Positions 19,925 through 31,336 of a stretch of DNA of 64,000 nt are shown piece after piece; position 1 is the first letter of the stretch; each line of letters opens with the position of its first letter. The position numbers and the translations under genes are program-made. The notes beneath the pieces were generated by a model. The model was not told the DNA's origin and searched no databases. It saw only the letters and a program-made list of their open reading frames with translations. This stretch comes from Marinobacter zhanjiangensis (GTDB lineage Bacteria > Pseudomonadota > Gammaproteobacteria > Pseudomonadales > Oleiphilaceae), in NCBI RefSeq assembly GCF_014651935.1, contig NZ_BMXV01000002.1:310001-374000 (forward strand). The letters are read 5' to 3'.

Positions 19925-20008
19925 CTTATTAGCACAGTCTCATCGTAAATCCGGAGAACGCGACATACTCTGGAGCCCGATGGGATTCGAACCGAAAGAG
20001 GTTCGACC
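19925..20008 (+). repeat. Spacer repeat A, copy 2
   Basis: Same unit as 19742-19824 with scattered substitutions, again containing GGGATTCGAACC and ending GAGGTTCGACC. Here it is not followed by element B but by GAGATTTAACAAGTTTTGATGC leading into the second pseudo-tRNA. Confidence 0.7.
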
Positions 20009-20030
20009 GAGATTTAACAAGTTTTGATGC

Positions 20031-20109
20031 GCGGCTGTAGCTCCCCGGAGCGCCGGCCGGCTGGATAAAGCACCTGGCGACGAACCAGGCGGTCGGAGGT
20101 TCGACCGAC
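20031..20109 (+). pseudogene. tRNA-Arg-like pseudogene, copy 2 (D-arm insertion)
   Basis: The same altered tRNA as at 19568: GCGGCTGTAGCTC, the identical GC-rich D-arm insertion, intact anticodon stem, and loop CGACGAA in which U33 is replaced by G. The 3' part differs from copy 1: GTCGG AGGTTCGA CCGAC forms a short stem-loop and the acceptor 3' strand is absent. It lies 98 bases before the second intact tRNA-Arg, matching the spacing of copy 1. Confidence 0.8.
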
Positions 20110-20128
20110 ATTGCTAAAGTTTTGATGC

Positions 20129-20205
20129 GCGGCTGTAGCTCAGCTGGATAGAGTACCTGGCTACGAACCAGGCGGTCGGAGGTTCGAATCCTCCCAGCCG
20201 CGCCA
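20129..20205 (+). tRNA. tRNA-Arg(ACG), copy 2
   Basis: A 77-base tRNA identical to 19665-19741, with anticodon ACG and encoded CCA. It is the second complete gene of the locus, 464 bases after the first, and sits in a duplicated unit of pseudo-tRNA, tRNA, spacer A, element B and tRNA 3' end. Confidence 0.97.
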
Positions 20206-20288
20206 CTTATTTGCATAATCTCATCGTAAACCCGGAGAACGAGACATACTCCGGAGTTCGATGGGATTCGAACCGGAAGAGGTTCGAC
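20206..20288 (+). repeat. Spacer repeat A, copy 3
   Basis: Third copy of the spacer, directly after the CCA of tRNA-Arg copy 2, with GGGATTCGAACC and ending GAGGTTCGACC where element B begins. Confidence 0.7.
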
Positions 20289-20384
20289 CGTAGTGCGCGG
20301 CAGCGCACGGAGGAACGCCGGAGCACAGCGACGGCGGCCCGTAGGGAAGGGCCGAAGGCCCGCATAATCCTCCCAGCCGCGCCA
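20279..20384 (+). repeat. Element B plus partial tRNA-Arg 3' end, copy 2
   Basis: GAGGTTCGA, the multi-hairpin insert (GTGCGC-GGCA-GCGCAC; CGGCCC...GGGCCGAAGGCCC), then the 18-base tRNA-Arg 3' end ending with CCA at 20384. It starts the first of two tandem units about 187 bases long, each made of element B, tRNA 3' end and terminator-like hairpin. Confidence 0.7.
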
Positions 20385-20395
20385 TTTATACAAAG

Positions 20396-20436
20396 ACGCC
20401 TCAGTCTGGAGCTCCCCTCCTGCTGAGGCGTTCTTC
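20396..20436 (+). terminator. Terminator-like hairpin after element B copy 2
   Basis: ACGCCTCAG (20396-20404) pairs perfectly with CTGAGGCGT (20423-20431), followed by TTCTTCGTT. The U-tract is interrupted, so it may terminate only partly. A near-copy follows at 20582. Confidence 0.55.
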
Positions 20437-20445
20437 GTTGTGCAC

Positions 20446-20570
20446 TGGGAGGATTTGAACCGATAGAGGTTCGACCGGAGTGCGCGAAGCGCACGGAGGA
20501 ACGCGGGAGCGTAGCGACGGCGGCCCGAAGGGAAGGGCCAAAGGCCCGCATAATCCTCCCAGCCGCGCCA
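20446..20570 (+). repeat. Antisense T arm, element B and partial tRNA-Arg 3' end, copy 3
   Basis: TGGGAGGATTTGAACC (20446-20461) is the reverse complement of the tRNA-Arg T arm with one mismatch. It is followed by GAGGTTCGA, element B (GTGCGC-GAA-GCGCAC; CGGCCCGAAGGG...GGCCC) and the tRNA-Arg 3' end with CCA at 20570. It is displaced 187 bases from copy 2, so the unit is a tandem duplication. Confidence 0.7.
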
Positions 20571-20581
20571 TTTACATAAAG

Positions 20582-20622
20582 ACGCCTCAGTCTGGAGCAC
20601 CCCTCCTGCAGAGGCGTTTTTC
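20582..20622 (+). terminator. Terminator of the tRNA-Arg locus
   Basis: ACGCCTC (20582-20588) pairs with GAGGCGT (20611-20617), followed by TTTTT. It is a near-copy of the hairpin at 20396 with a better U-tract and probably ends the tRNA-Arg transcript. Confidence 0.7.
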
Positions 20623-20820
20623 GTTGTACCCGGGAAAAGTTGTCCACAGCCCGCCCACCTCTGCCTATCGTTTTCGCCTGCCAGTACGAACTGAACTCTA
20701 TGACAATGAATTGCTTCTTGCGCCGTTAACAAACATATCCTACTTTGTTACACACGGTTACAAAATCGTGTTCCGCTGAGCAAAATAAGATGAACTACAA
20801 CAAAAATGTGGAGTAACGAA

Positions 20821-22284
20821 ATGGGCTATAACAAACACGTACTGGCGCTAGCCTGTGCCGCTGCAGTAGGACTTGCGAGCCCTGTACTGCAGGCCAAGAA
20901 CGCCAACGACAACCAGGGCAAGGGCATTGGCTGGGGGGTCAATAAAGACCTCGTTCGGGACCATGACAGCCGGGAGTTTACGGTTGCGGAAGATCTTTCA
21001 TTTGATGCGCAACCAGGGGCTTCCGCTTATTCGGGAACCTATGAAGGCGTTCAGGGTCCGGCTGTCTATGCAGCTGAGATTCCTGATGGCTGGGATGGCG
21101 ATGGCCTGGTTATGTATACCCATGGTTATCGTGGTGAAGGCGAGACGCTCGGGGTTTCGGTACCGGATCTGGCGTGGCGTGCAACGGTTCTTGCTGCGGG
21201 CTATGCGTGGGCAGCCTCTTCATATTCTGCCAATTACTATGATGTGCGCGCAGGTATCGAAGACACCAACAAACTGGCCCTGGAGGTCATGGATTACATT
21301 GAAGCTGACTTTGATACTGGCTATTTGGCTCCCGACCAGATTCTGATCTCCGGTTATTCCCTGGGTGGTCACACAGCGGCAGCGGCCGTTGACCGGGAGA
21401 ACATGGAGAGGACGGCCTATCCAGTGAACTATGAAGGCGCGCTACCGTTCTGCCAGGCCGAACAGAATCAGTTTCAATGGCTCGGCGATTACACTCGCGT
21501 GATTCAGGAGCTTTCTGGCTTCGGTGATACACCCCCCGAAGAGTATCAGGATACCTTGCCCAGCATGCTGGTAGCACTTTTCGAGACTGACGGTGGAGGC
21601 AATATTACCTGGGAGCCAGCGAACCAGAATGGCGAACGAGCCAAGCAGATCGCCATGGATCTTACCGGTGGCGAGCGTCCAATATTTTTCGACCATGGTT
21701 TTCCCAATCCTGGCCTTCAGTACGCAGTGCTTGGCACCGGCGGTCGGGAAGGTGATATCAATGGAATTCTGGCCCGAAATTACTACGACAACACCGATCG
21801 GGTTTATCGCTGGACTGACGGTCCGCGCTTTACCGGACAGGAACGGGCGTTTACCGCGAAAGTCGGTCGCTTCCAGGCAGATCTGGGCGTTAACCCGCTC
21901 CAGGACGACGGTGTTCGCTGGCTGCCTCTGGTGCAAGGGGATTTCGATGTTCCCGTTCTGACCATGCACACACTAGGTGACTTCTATGTGCCTTTCGTCC
22001 ACCAGCAGTTGTACCGTGAGGGTGCGATCGAAAATGGCGCTGAAGACTTGCTTGTTCAGCGGGCTATCCGTGCGCCAAGTCACTGTGACTTCACAGCAAG
22101 TGAAATCAGTACTGCACTGGTTGATTGGTTGAGTTGGGTTAACGAAGGCGAAGCGGCCAAACCGGATGGAGATGAGGTTCTTGATCCTGCAGTTGTCGCC
22201 GATCCGGAATATGGCTGTAAATTCACTGTCAACGACGGCACTCAAGGGCGGGCTGCCCTTGGGCTTCCGCCCTGTGGAAGCTGA
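20821..22284 (+). CDS. Secreted alpha/beta hydrolase
   Basis: 487 residues from the ATG at 20821 (GGAG nine bases upstream; an in-frame ATG at 20806 would spoil the signal peptide). A Sec signal peptide (MGYNKHVLALACAAAVGLAS...LQA) directs export. The hydrolase core shows THGYRGEG (oxyanion region), the nucleophile elbow GYSLGGHT with S180, a probable acid D387 (MHTLGDFYVPF) and a probable histidine H421 (APSHCDF). A lid-like insert lies between about 200 and 370. Two cysteines near the C-terminus may form a disulphide. The substrate is unknown; esterase, lipase or peptidase activity are all possible. Codon use looks less GC-rich than the neighbours and it follows the tRNA locus, which suggests an acquired gene. 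Confidence 0.8.
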   Translation: MGYNKHVLALACAAAVGLASPVLQAKNANDNQGKGIGWGVNKDLVRDHDSREFTVAEDLSFDAQPGASAYSGTYEGVQGPAVYAAEIPDGWDGDGLVMYTHGYRGEGETLGVSVPDLAWRATVLAAGYAWAASSYSANYYDVRAGIEDTNKLALEVMDYIEADFDTGYLAPDQILISGYSLGGHTAAAAVDRENMERTAYPVNYEGALPFCQAEQNQFQWLGDYTRVIQELSGFGDTPPEEYQDTLPSMLVALFETDGGGNITWEPANQNGERAKQIAMDLTGGERPIFFDHGFPNPGLQYAVLGTGGREGDINGILARNYYDNTDRVYRWTDGPRFTGQERAFTAKVGRFQADLGVNPLQDDGVRWLPLVQGDFDVPVLTMHTLGDFYVPFVHQQLYREGAIENGAEDLLVQRAIRAPSHCDFTASEISTALVDWLSWVNEGEAAKPDGDEVLDPAVVADPEYGCKFTVNDGTQGRAALGLPPCGS

Positions 22285-22313
22285 TCAGCGAATTCCTTCA
22301 CCGGAATGAACCG

Positions 22314-22344
22314 GACAGGGACGCTGACTGCGTCCCTGTCTTTT
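22314..22344 (+). terminator. Intrinsic terminator after the hydrolase gene
   Basis: GACAGGGACGC (22314-22324) pairs with GCGTCCCTGTC (22330-22340) over a five-base loop and is followed by TTTT. Strong hairpin 29 bases after the stop codon. Confidence 0.85.
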
Positions 22345-22445
22345 CAGCGTAAATACATCAAAATGACCAGAATTTCGTCATCTTTATCGGGGCCTCTTTG
22401 GACGCTGATCCCTATAGATGTAAACTGCCCCTTAAGGCCGGTTGA

Positions 22446-22985
22446 TTACCACATCAAATCATCCGGAATCTCATATCCCGCGTACGGATCGTCCTCATCC
22501 TGATCCGCCTGCTGCGCCCGATCATGCAGCACCACCACGGCGTCTGCATCCCTTTCCATAATCTTGCGGGCCACCGGCTCCGGGACCACTTCATAGCGTT
22601 CATCCATGAACACCACGGCAAGGCGTCCCCGTGACAGCTGGTCAGTCATGGTGTCGTCCACCAGGATTTTCTTGATCTTCTTGCCGTGGACAAACTGGTA
22701 ATCCGTCTGGCAACGACTGCGATCAAGGCGGTTGGTTTCCACCAACTGACGGATCTGGGCGGTAATGGCCTTGCGGCGGGCTTCCTCATTGCGTTGCTCG
22801 TTGAGCTGGCGATCCCTTTCGGCTTTCTCCTCGCGGGCCTGCTGGGCACGGAGTTTGGTTTCGTCCTGCTGGACAGCGCCCTTGGGTTGTTGCTTGCGCT
22901 GCTTCTTCTTCTCTTTCTGATGGGCCTTGAGCTTCTTTTCGTCCGCAAGGCCCGCCTTGAGTAGTTGGTCCTGGAGTGATGCCAT
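22446..22985 (-). CDS. DUF2058 family protein (YaiL-like)
   Basis: 179 residues. The N-terminal half is a highly charged, lysine/glutamine-rich helix (KKLKAHQKEKKKQRKQQ...) typical of DUF2058, and the C-terminal half a small conserved domain (QTDYQFVHGKKIKKILVD, then GRLAVVFMDERYEVVPEP). E. coli YaiL belongs here; relatives are annotated as nucleoprotein or polynucleotide-associated, but no biochemical role is firm. It is soluble and probably binds nucleic acid (inference from charge). It is divergent from dbpA with 105 bases between, a pairing that hints at RNA metabolism. Confidence 0.88.
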   Translation of the reverse strand: MASLQDQLLKAGLADEKKLKAHQKEKKKQRKQQPKGAVQQDETKLRAQQAREEKAERDRQLNEQRNEEARRKAITAQIRQLVETNRLDRSRCQTDYQFVHGKKIKKILVDDTMTDQLSRGRLAVVFMDERYEVVPEPVARKIMERDADAVVVLHDRAQQADQDEDDPYAGYEIPDDLMW

Positions 22986-23090
22986 GTCTGCTTCCGTTGT
23001 CGGCGGTTCTGAATTGAAGGCGAGTTTCCGGTATTATAAGCGGCTCAAGGCCCTTGCCGTAACCTCCATTCTCGCTATCCGGATTTTTCC

Positions 23091-24467
23091 ATGACTGCAT
23101 TTCAGATACCTGGCCTGTCCAGCGCCATGCTCGACAACCTGACGGCGCTCGGTTTTGAAGCACCGACACCGATACAGCAGGTGACGATTCCTGCGGTGCT
23201 GGAAGGTCGTGACGTGATTGCCATGGCCCGAACGGGTTCCGGTAAGACCGCCGCCTTTGGTATCGGGATGGTTGAGCGGCTTGATGTAAAGCGTTTTGCC
23301 GTACAGGGACTGGTGCTGTGCCCGACCCGTGAACTGGCAGACCAGGTTGCCAGTGCACTCAGGGAGCTGGCCAGGGCCCGGCATAACATCAAGGTGCTGA
23401 CCCTGTGCGGGGGTACGCCGATCGGCCCGCAGATTGGCTCCCTCAGTCATGGCGCCCATATCGTGGTGGGTACACCCGGGCGAATTCAGGACCACCTGGA
23501 CAAGGAGACACTGTCCCTTGACCAGGTTCAGATGCTGGTGCTCGACGAGGCAGACCGCATGCTGGATATGGGCTTCCAGGATGCGGTGGAATCCATCGTG
23601 TCCCGTTGCCCGCAGCGGCGTCAGACCCTGCTGTTCTCTGCCACCTGGCCAGACCAGATTCGCCGGTTGAGTGGCCGCTACCAGCGTGATCCGGTCAGTC
23701 TGACGGTTACCGACGATAAAGAGCTCGCGCCCGCCATCACCGAGCGGTTCTATGAACTCTCTTCCGGCCAGGAGCTGGACGCGCTCAGCGGACTCCTGTC
23801 CGAACAGCAGCCTTCGGGGTGCCTGGTGTTCTGCGCTACCAAACAGGACTGCGATACGGTTGCGGCGGGGCTTGTGTCGAAGGGGTTCAGTGCCAGTCCG
23901 CTCCATGGTGATATGGACCAGAAGGAACGGGATCTGGTGCTGATCCGTTTCGCCAACCAGAGCTGCACGGTGCTGGTGGCGACGGACGTGGCGGCCCGCG
24001 GGCTGGATATTGATGACCTGCCGCTGGTGGTCAATCTGGAGCCGGCGCGTTCGCCGGAAACCCATACCCATCGCATCGGCCGCACGGGTCGTGCCGGCCG
24101 GGAGGGGTTGGCGGTGACCTTTTTAACGCCTGCCCATGCCCACAAGATCACCCGGCTGGAGCAGGCAACCGGTGAGGCGATCGAACCGCTTCCGGCCGAT
24201 GAACTACTCAATGTTCCGGTTGCACCCCCGGCCACACGATACGTCACCCTGTGCATTTCCGGCGGCAAGAAAGACAAGGTAAGGCCGGGAGATATTCTGG
24301 GAGCCCTTACCGGGGAGGCGGGCCTGCCCGGTAACGTGGTGGGCAGGATCAATATTCAGCCGTTCCAGAGCTTTGTGGCAGTGGAAGCCGCGATGGCTGA
24401 AAAGGCCCGCAGGCGTCTGGAGGAAGGTCGTGTGAAAGGCAGGAAATTCCGGGTAAAAGTCGTGTAA
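23091..24467 (+). CDS. dbpA: ATP-dependent RNA helicase DbpA
   Basis: 458 residues. A DEAD-box helicase acting in late assembly of the 50S ribosome subunit, directed to hairpin 92 of 23S rRNA. Q motif near 28, Walker A ARTGSGKT (46-53), PTREL (78-82), TPGR (128-131), DEAD (152-155), SATW, then the second RecA domain with ATDVAARGLDI and HRIGRTGRAG. The C-terminal DbpA RNA-binding domain (about 385-458: RYVTLCISGGKKDKVRPGDI, then GNVVGRINIQPFQSFVAV) distinguishes it from RhlB/RhlE/SrmB. Complete and free of obvious changes. Confidence 0.95.
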   Translation: MTAFQIPGLSSAMLDNLTALGFEAPTPIQQVTIPAVLEGRDVIAMARTGSGKTAAFGIGMVERLDVKRFAVQGLVLCPTRELADQVASALRELARARHNIKVLTLCGGTPIGPQIGSLSHGAHIVVGTPGRIQDHLDKETLSLDQVQMLVLDEADRMLDMGFQDAVESIVSRCPQRRQTLLFSATWPDQIRRLSGRYQRDPVSLTVTDDKELAPAITERFYELSSGQELDALSGLLSEQQPSGCLVFCATKQDCDTVAAGLVSKGFSASPLHGDMDQKERDLVLIRFANQSCTVLVATDVAARGLDIDDLPLVVNLEPARSPETHTHRIGRTGRAGREGLAVTFLTPAHAHKITRLEQATGEAIEPLPADELLNVPVAPPATRYVTLCISGGKKDKVRPGDILGALTGEAGLPGNVVGRINIQPFQSFVAVEAAMAEKARRRLEEGRVKGRKFRVKVV

Positions 24468-24707
24468 CCGGGGGCTTTGATCACCAGAGTCATCATGCAA
24501 CACTGATACGTGGTTTTGCCAATTGCATTTTGTGAAGTGCTGAAAAAATGCGGTTTTGCTGGGGGCGAGTTTGTTGCCCCCCTGTGAATAAAACGGTAAA
24601 TTACGCAGGATTTTGCCTCCGGCAATGGTTTTCATTCTGGCCTGGACAGGGCCTGAAAGCCACTGCCAGAGGAAAAATCATCTAAATCAACACAGGTAGC
24701 ACATGTT
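24468..24707 (+). other. Gap upstream of oadG with a GC hairpin
   Basis: No gene is seen in these 240 bases. GGGGGC (24561-24566) pairs with GCCCCC (24576-24581). TTGCCC (24574-24579) and TAAATT (24597-24602) are 17 bases apart and could be the oadGAB promoter, in which case the hairpin overlaps its -35. This is suggestive only. Confidence 0.3.
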
Positions 24708-24959
24708 ATGAGTGAGCTGATGTCACAGGCGATCGACCTGATGATCGCAGGCATGGGTTTCGTGTTCGTATTCCTGGTTATCCTGGTATTCGCAACGCTG
24801 CTCATGTCGAAAATCATTGGCCGATTCGCGCCGCCCGAGCCGGCAACCCCGGCCAGGACGCCACGTGCCAAAGCGTCTGCACCCGCCGCGGTTGATCCCG
24901 ACACGGCGGAAGCAATCAAGAAAGCCATTGCACAATACCGGTCACGCCACAAGAAGTGA
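24708..24959 (+). CDS. oadG: Oxaloacetate decarboxylase gamma subunit (sodium pump)
   Basis: 83 residues, the normal size for the gamma chain. One membrane helix near the N-terminus (MIAGMGFVFVFLVILVFATLL) is followed by a proline/alanine linker and a charged tail ending RSRHKK, as in OadG. Gamma anchors the alpha subunit to the membrane-bound beta subunit and helps bind zinc through its C-terminal histidine region; here only one histidine (third from the end) is visible. First gene of oadG-oadA-oadB. Confidence 0.9.
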   Translation: MSELMSQAIDLMIAGMGFVFVFLVILVFATLLMSKIIGRFAPPEPATPARTPRAKASAPAAVDPDTAEAIKKAIAQYRSRHKK

Positions 24960-25001
24960 CCGGCGCAGAACACTAGAACCTTTTTACAGAAGGCTGACAC
25001 G

Positions 25002-26807
25002 ATGACTGACACCAAGAAACCACTGGGGATTACCGACGTTATCCTGCGGGATGCGCACCAGTCCCTGCTGGCAACTCGCATGCGCCTGGACGACATGCTG
25101 CCGATTGCCGAGAAGCTCGACAAGGTAGGCTTCTGGTCATTGGAATCCTGGGGTGGAGCAACCTTTGACTCCTGTATCCGCTACCTGGGCGAGGATCCGT
25201 GGGAGCGGATCCGTGAACTGAAAAAAGCCATGCCGAACACGCCACAGCAGATGCTGCTGCGCGGTCAGAATCTGTTGGGTTACCGCCACTACGCAGACGA
25301 CGTGGTAGACCGGTTCTGTGAACGTGCCGCCGAGAATGGCGTCGACGTGTTCCGGATTTTCGACGCCATGAACGATCCCCGTAACATGGACCGTGCCATT
25401 CAGGCCGTTCGCAAGACCGGCAAGCATGCCCAGGGTACCATCGCCTATACCACCAGCCCGGTGCACACCGTTGACATGTGGGTAGAGCTGGCGAAAGAAG
25501 TGGCCGACATGGGCGCGGACTCCATCGCCATCAAGGACATGGCCGGCATCCTCAAGCCTTACGTGGCTTACGAGCTGGTCAGCCGCCTGAAGAAAGAGCT
25601 GGATGTTCCCATCCACATGCAGTGCCACGCCACCACCGGCATGTCTACCGCCACGGCCGTCAAGGCCGCCGAGGCCGGTATCGACAACGTGGATACCGCC
25701 ATCTCTTCCATGAGCATGACTTATGGCCACTCGCCCACTGAGGCAGTGGTAGCCATCCTCGAGGGCACTGAACGTGATACCGGGCTGGATCTGGAATTGC
25801 TCGAAGAAATTGCCAGTTACTTCCGCCAGGTTCGCAAGAAATATGCGAAATTCGAGGGCAGCCTGCGCGGCACTGACTCCCGTATCCTGATTGCCCAGGT
25901 GCCAGGTGGCATGCTGACCAACATGGAGAATCAGCTCCGCGAGCAGAACGCTACCGACAAGTTCGATGAGGTTCTGGCGGAAATTCCCAAGGTTCGTGAA
26001 GACCTGGGCTTTATCCCGCTGGTAACCCCCACCTCCCAGATCGTTGGTACCCAGGCGGTACTGAACGTGCTGACCGGTGAGCGCTACAAGTCGATCTCCA
26101 AGGAAACCGCCGCCATCCTCAAGGGTGAGTACGGTGCGGCGCCGGCCGATTTCAACAAGGAACTGCAGGAGCGTGTGCTGGATGGCAAGGAGCCTGTTAC
26201 CTGTCGTCCGGCTGACCTGATCGAGCCGGAAATGGACAAGCTGACCAAGGAACTGAAAGAGCTGGCCGAGGAAAAGAACTTCAAGCTTGCGGAAAACGAA
26301 GTGGATGATGTTCTGACCTACGCCCTGTTTCCACAGATTGGCCTGAAGTTCCTGGAAAACCGCGGCAACCCGGATGCCTTCGAGCCGGTACCCTCCGCCG
26401 AAAGTGCTGCCGCTGCCTCCGCGCCGGCGAAGTCTGCCGACGGTCCGGAAACCTATACCGTGTCGGTCAACGGCAAGGAGTATGTGGTCGGGGTCACCGA
26501 AGGTGGTGAAATCAGCCAGATTGAAGCCAAGGGTGGTGCCGCCGCCGGTGGTTCTGCACCTGCTGCAGCCGCTCCCGATCCCGCTGCCGGTGAGGGCGAG
26601 CCCCTGCTGGCACCGCTGGGTGGCAACATCTTCAAGGTTCACGTTTCGCCGGGTGATCAGGTAGAAGACGGCGATGTGGTGATTATCCTCGAGGCCATGA
26701 AAATGGAAACCGAGGTTCGCGCCAACAAGTCCGGCACCGTCGGTGAAGTCTTCGTCAAGGTCGGCGATGCCGTATCTCCTGATGATGAAATGCTGACAAT
26801 CGCATAA
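25002..26807 (+). CDS. oadA: Oxaloacetate decarboxylase alpha subunit (biotin carboxyltransferase)
   Basis: 601 residues. The alpha chain moves the carboxyl group of oxaloacetate to biotin. The carboxyltransferase barrel is marked by [19 protein letters not shown] (10-28), the metal-binding [11 protein letters not shown] segment and the conserved PVHTVDMW region; a PYC-OadA domain follows, then an alanine/proline hinge (about 475-535) and a biotinyl domain with EAMKMETEV in which K567 is the biotin site. Positions 42 bases after oadG and 13 before oadB show an operon. Together the three subunits couple decarboxylation of oxaloacetate to sodium export across the inner membrane. Confidence 0.96.
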   Translation: MTDTKKPLGITDVILRDAHQSLLATRMRLDDMLPIAEKLDKVGFWSLESWGGATFDSCIRYLGEDPWERIRELKKAMPNTPQQMLLRGQNLLGYRHYADDVVDRFCERAAENGVDVFRIFDAMNDPRNMDRAIQAVRKTGKHAQGTIAYTTSPVHTVDMWVELAKEVADMGADSIAIKDMAGILKPYVAYELVSRLKKELDVPIHMQCHATTGMSTATAVKAAEAGIDNVDTAISSMSMTYGHSPTEAVVAILEGTERDTGLDLELLEEIASYFRQVRKKYAKFEGSLRGTDSRILIAQVPGGMLTNMENQLREQNATDKFDEVLAEIPKVREDLGFIPLVTPTSQIVGTQAVLNVLTGERYKSISKETAAILKGEYGAAPADFNKELQERVLDGKEPVTCRPADLIEPEMDKLTKELKELAEEKNFKLAENEVDDVLTYALFPQIGLKFLENRGNPDAFEPVPSAESAAAASAPAKSADGPETYTVSVNGKEYVVGVTEGGEISQIEAKGGAAAGGSAPAAAAPDPAAGEGEPLLAPLGGNIFKVHVSPGDQVEDGDVVIILEAMKMETEVRANKSGTVGEVFVKVGDAVSPDDEMLTIA

Positions 26808-26820
26808 GGGCCAGCATTCC

Positions 26821-28143
26821 ATGGATAAATTACTAACGCTCTGGACAGGCAGTGGCCTGTTCAACATAACGGCCGGCCAGGTGGTGATGATCGCCATCGG
26901 TCTGCTTCTGTTGTTCCTTGCAATTCGCAAGGGCTTTGAGCCGTTGCTGCTGGTGCCGATTGGCTTCGGCGGCATTCTGGCGAATATCCCGGAGGCGGGC
27001 CTGGCCCTGTCTGCGGCGGAAAATGCGGTTCATATCGCCAAACCGGAAGTGCTGGCCGCTATCGCTGGCATTCTGGATGTTTCCTATGAAGCGGGTCAGG
27101 CGGTGACGCCGGAAATCCGGGACGCCTTCAAGGCCGCCTTCAAGGATGCGGACTATTCCACCCTGAGTATGGCCAATGCGGCCGCCCAGGACTTCGGCTA
27201 TGCCAACGGTATGCTGTACAACTTCTATACGGTTGTTATTGGCAGCACCATTGGTCCTCTGCTGATCTTCATGGGCGTTGGCGCCATGACCGACTTTGGT
27301 CCGCTGCTCGCCAACCCGAAAACCATGCTGCTGGGTGCGGCGGCGCAGTTCGGTATCTTCGGTACCGTGATCGGCGCGGCGCTTCTGGACTGGTTTGGCA
27401 TTCTGGATTTCACCATTCTGGAAGCTGCGGCCATTGGTATCATCGGGGGCGCTGATGGTCCTACGTCCATCTATGTATCCAGTGTTCTGGCCCCGCATCT
27501 GATCGGCGCAATTGCGGTCTCCGCCTATGCCTACATGGCGTTGGTGCCGATGATCCAGCCGCCCATTATGAAAGCGTTGACCTCCGAGAAAGAGCGGGCC
27601 ATCAAGATGAGTCAGCTGCGTCCGGTGAGCAAGAAGGAGAAGATTGTCTTCCCGCTGGTGGTGCTGATTGCGGTGGTTCTGTTCCTGCCGGATGCGGCGC
27701 CGCTGCTGGGTATGTTCTGCTTCGGTAACCTGATGAAGGAATGTGGCGTGGTGGAGCGTCTGAGCGATACCGCCCAGAATGCCCTGATCAACATTGTCAC
27801 TATCTTCCTGGGGCTGTCCGTTGGCTCCAAGCTGATGGCGGACAAGTTCCTGGATGGCCAGACTCTGGGTATCCTGGCGCTGGGTATCGTGGCCTTCGGT
27901 GTGGGTACTGCCTGTGGTGTTCTGATGGCGAAGCTGATGAACGCGATGGTAAAAGAGAAGATCAACCCGCTGATCGGTTCTGCCGGTGTATCTGCGGTGC
28001 CGATGGCAGCGCGGGTATCCAACAAGGTTGGCCTTGAGGCCAATCCGCAGAACTTCCTGCTGATGCACGCCATGGGTCCGAATGTGGCTGGTGTTATCGG
28101 CTCTGCGGTAGCGGCCGGTGTGATGATCAAGCTGCTTGGCTGA
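26821..28143 (+). CDS. oadB: Oxaloacetate decarboxylase beta subunit (Na+ channel)
   Basis: 440 residues, multi-pass membrane protein that decarboxylates carboxybiotin and exports sodium. Family landmarks are visible: a conserved early cytosolic segment, [31 protein letters not shown], the substrate/ion region [16 protein letters not shown] with its key aspartate, [20 protein letters not shown], and the C-terminal [19 protein letters not shown] and [19 protein letters not shown]. It is longer than some OadB by an insertion of about 35 residues near 70-110 ([16 protein letters not shown]...). A strong terminator closes the operon. Confidence 0.96.
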   Translation: MDKLLTLWTGSGLFNITAGQVVMIAIGLLLLFLAIRKGFEPLLLVPIGFGGILANIPEAGLALSAAENAVHIAKPEVLAAIAGILDVSYEAGQAVTPEIRDAFKAAFKDADYSTLSMANAAAQDFGYANGMLYNFYTVVIGSTIGPLLIFMGVGAMTDFGPLLANPKTMLLGAAAQFGIFGTVIGAALLDWFGILDFTILEAAAIGIIGGADGPTSIYVSSVLAPHLIGAIAVSAYAYMALVPMIQPPIMKALTSEKERAIKMSQLRPVSKKEKIVFPLVVLIAVVLFLPDAAPLLGMFCFGNLMKECGVVERLSDTAQNALINIVTIFLGLSVGSKLMADKFLDGQTLGILALGIVAFGVGTACGVLMAKLMNAMVKEKINPLIGSAGVSAVPMAARVSNKVGLEANPQNFLLMHAMGPNVAGVIGSAVAAGVMIKLLG

Positions 28144-28165
28144 TTGTTGACTGGCAGTGGATTGA

Positions 28166-28204
28166 AAAAACCGGAAGGCTTTACGCCTTCCGGTTTTTTT
28201 TGGC
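28166..28204. terminator. Strong terminator between oadB and dnaE2
   Basis: ACCGGAAGGC (28170-28179) pairs with GCCTTCCGGT (28185-28194) over TTTAC, flanked by AAAAAA on the left and TTTTTTTT on the right, so it can stop transcription in both directions. It separates the convergent oad and imuABC operons. Confidence 0.92.
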
Positions 28205-31324
<3,120 letters not shown>

Positions 31325-31336
31325 GGTTATCCTGCG

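Noticed and set aside
19519..20732. Several minus-strand reading frames over the tRNA-Arg repeats (for example starting MARLGGFEPPTAWFVAR)
   Set aside because: These are antisense translations of tRNA T arms and acceptor ends, a familiar source of false proteins. Their similarity to one another comes from the RNA repeats.
22346..22445. Small gene after the hydrolase terminator
   Set aside because: Only a short frame without ribosome site or family features; the stretch is a plain convergent gap before the DUF2058 gene.
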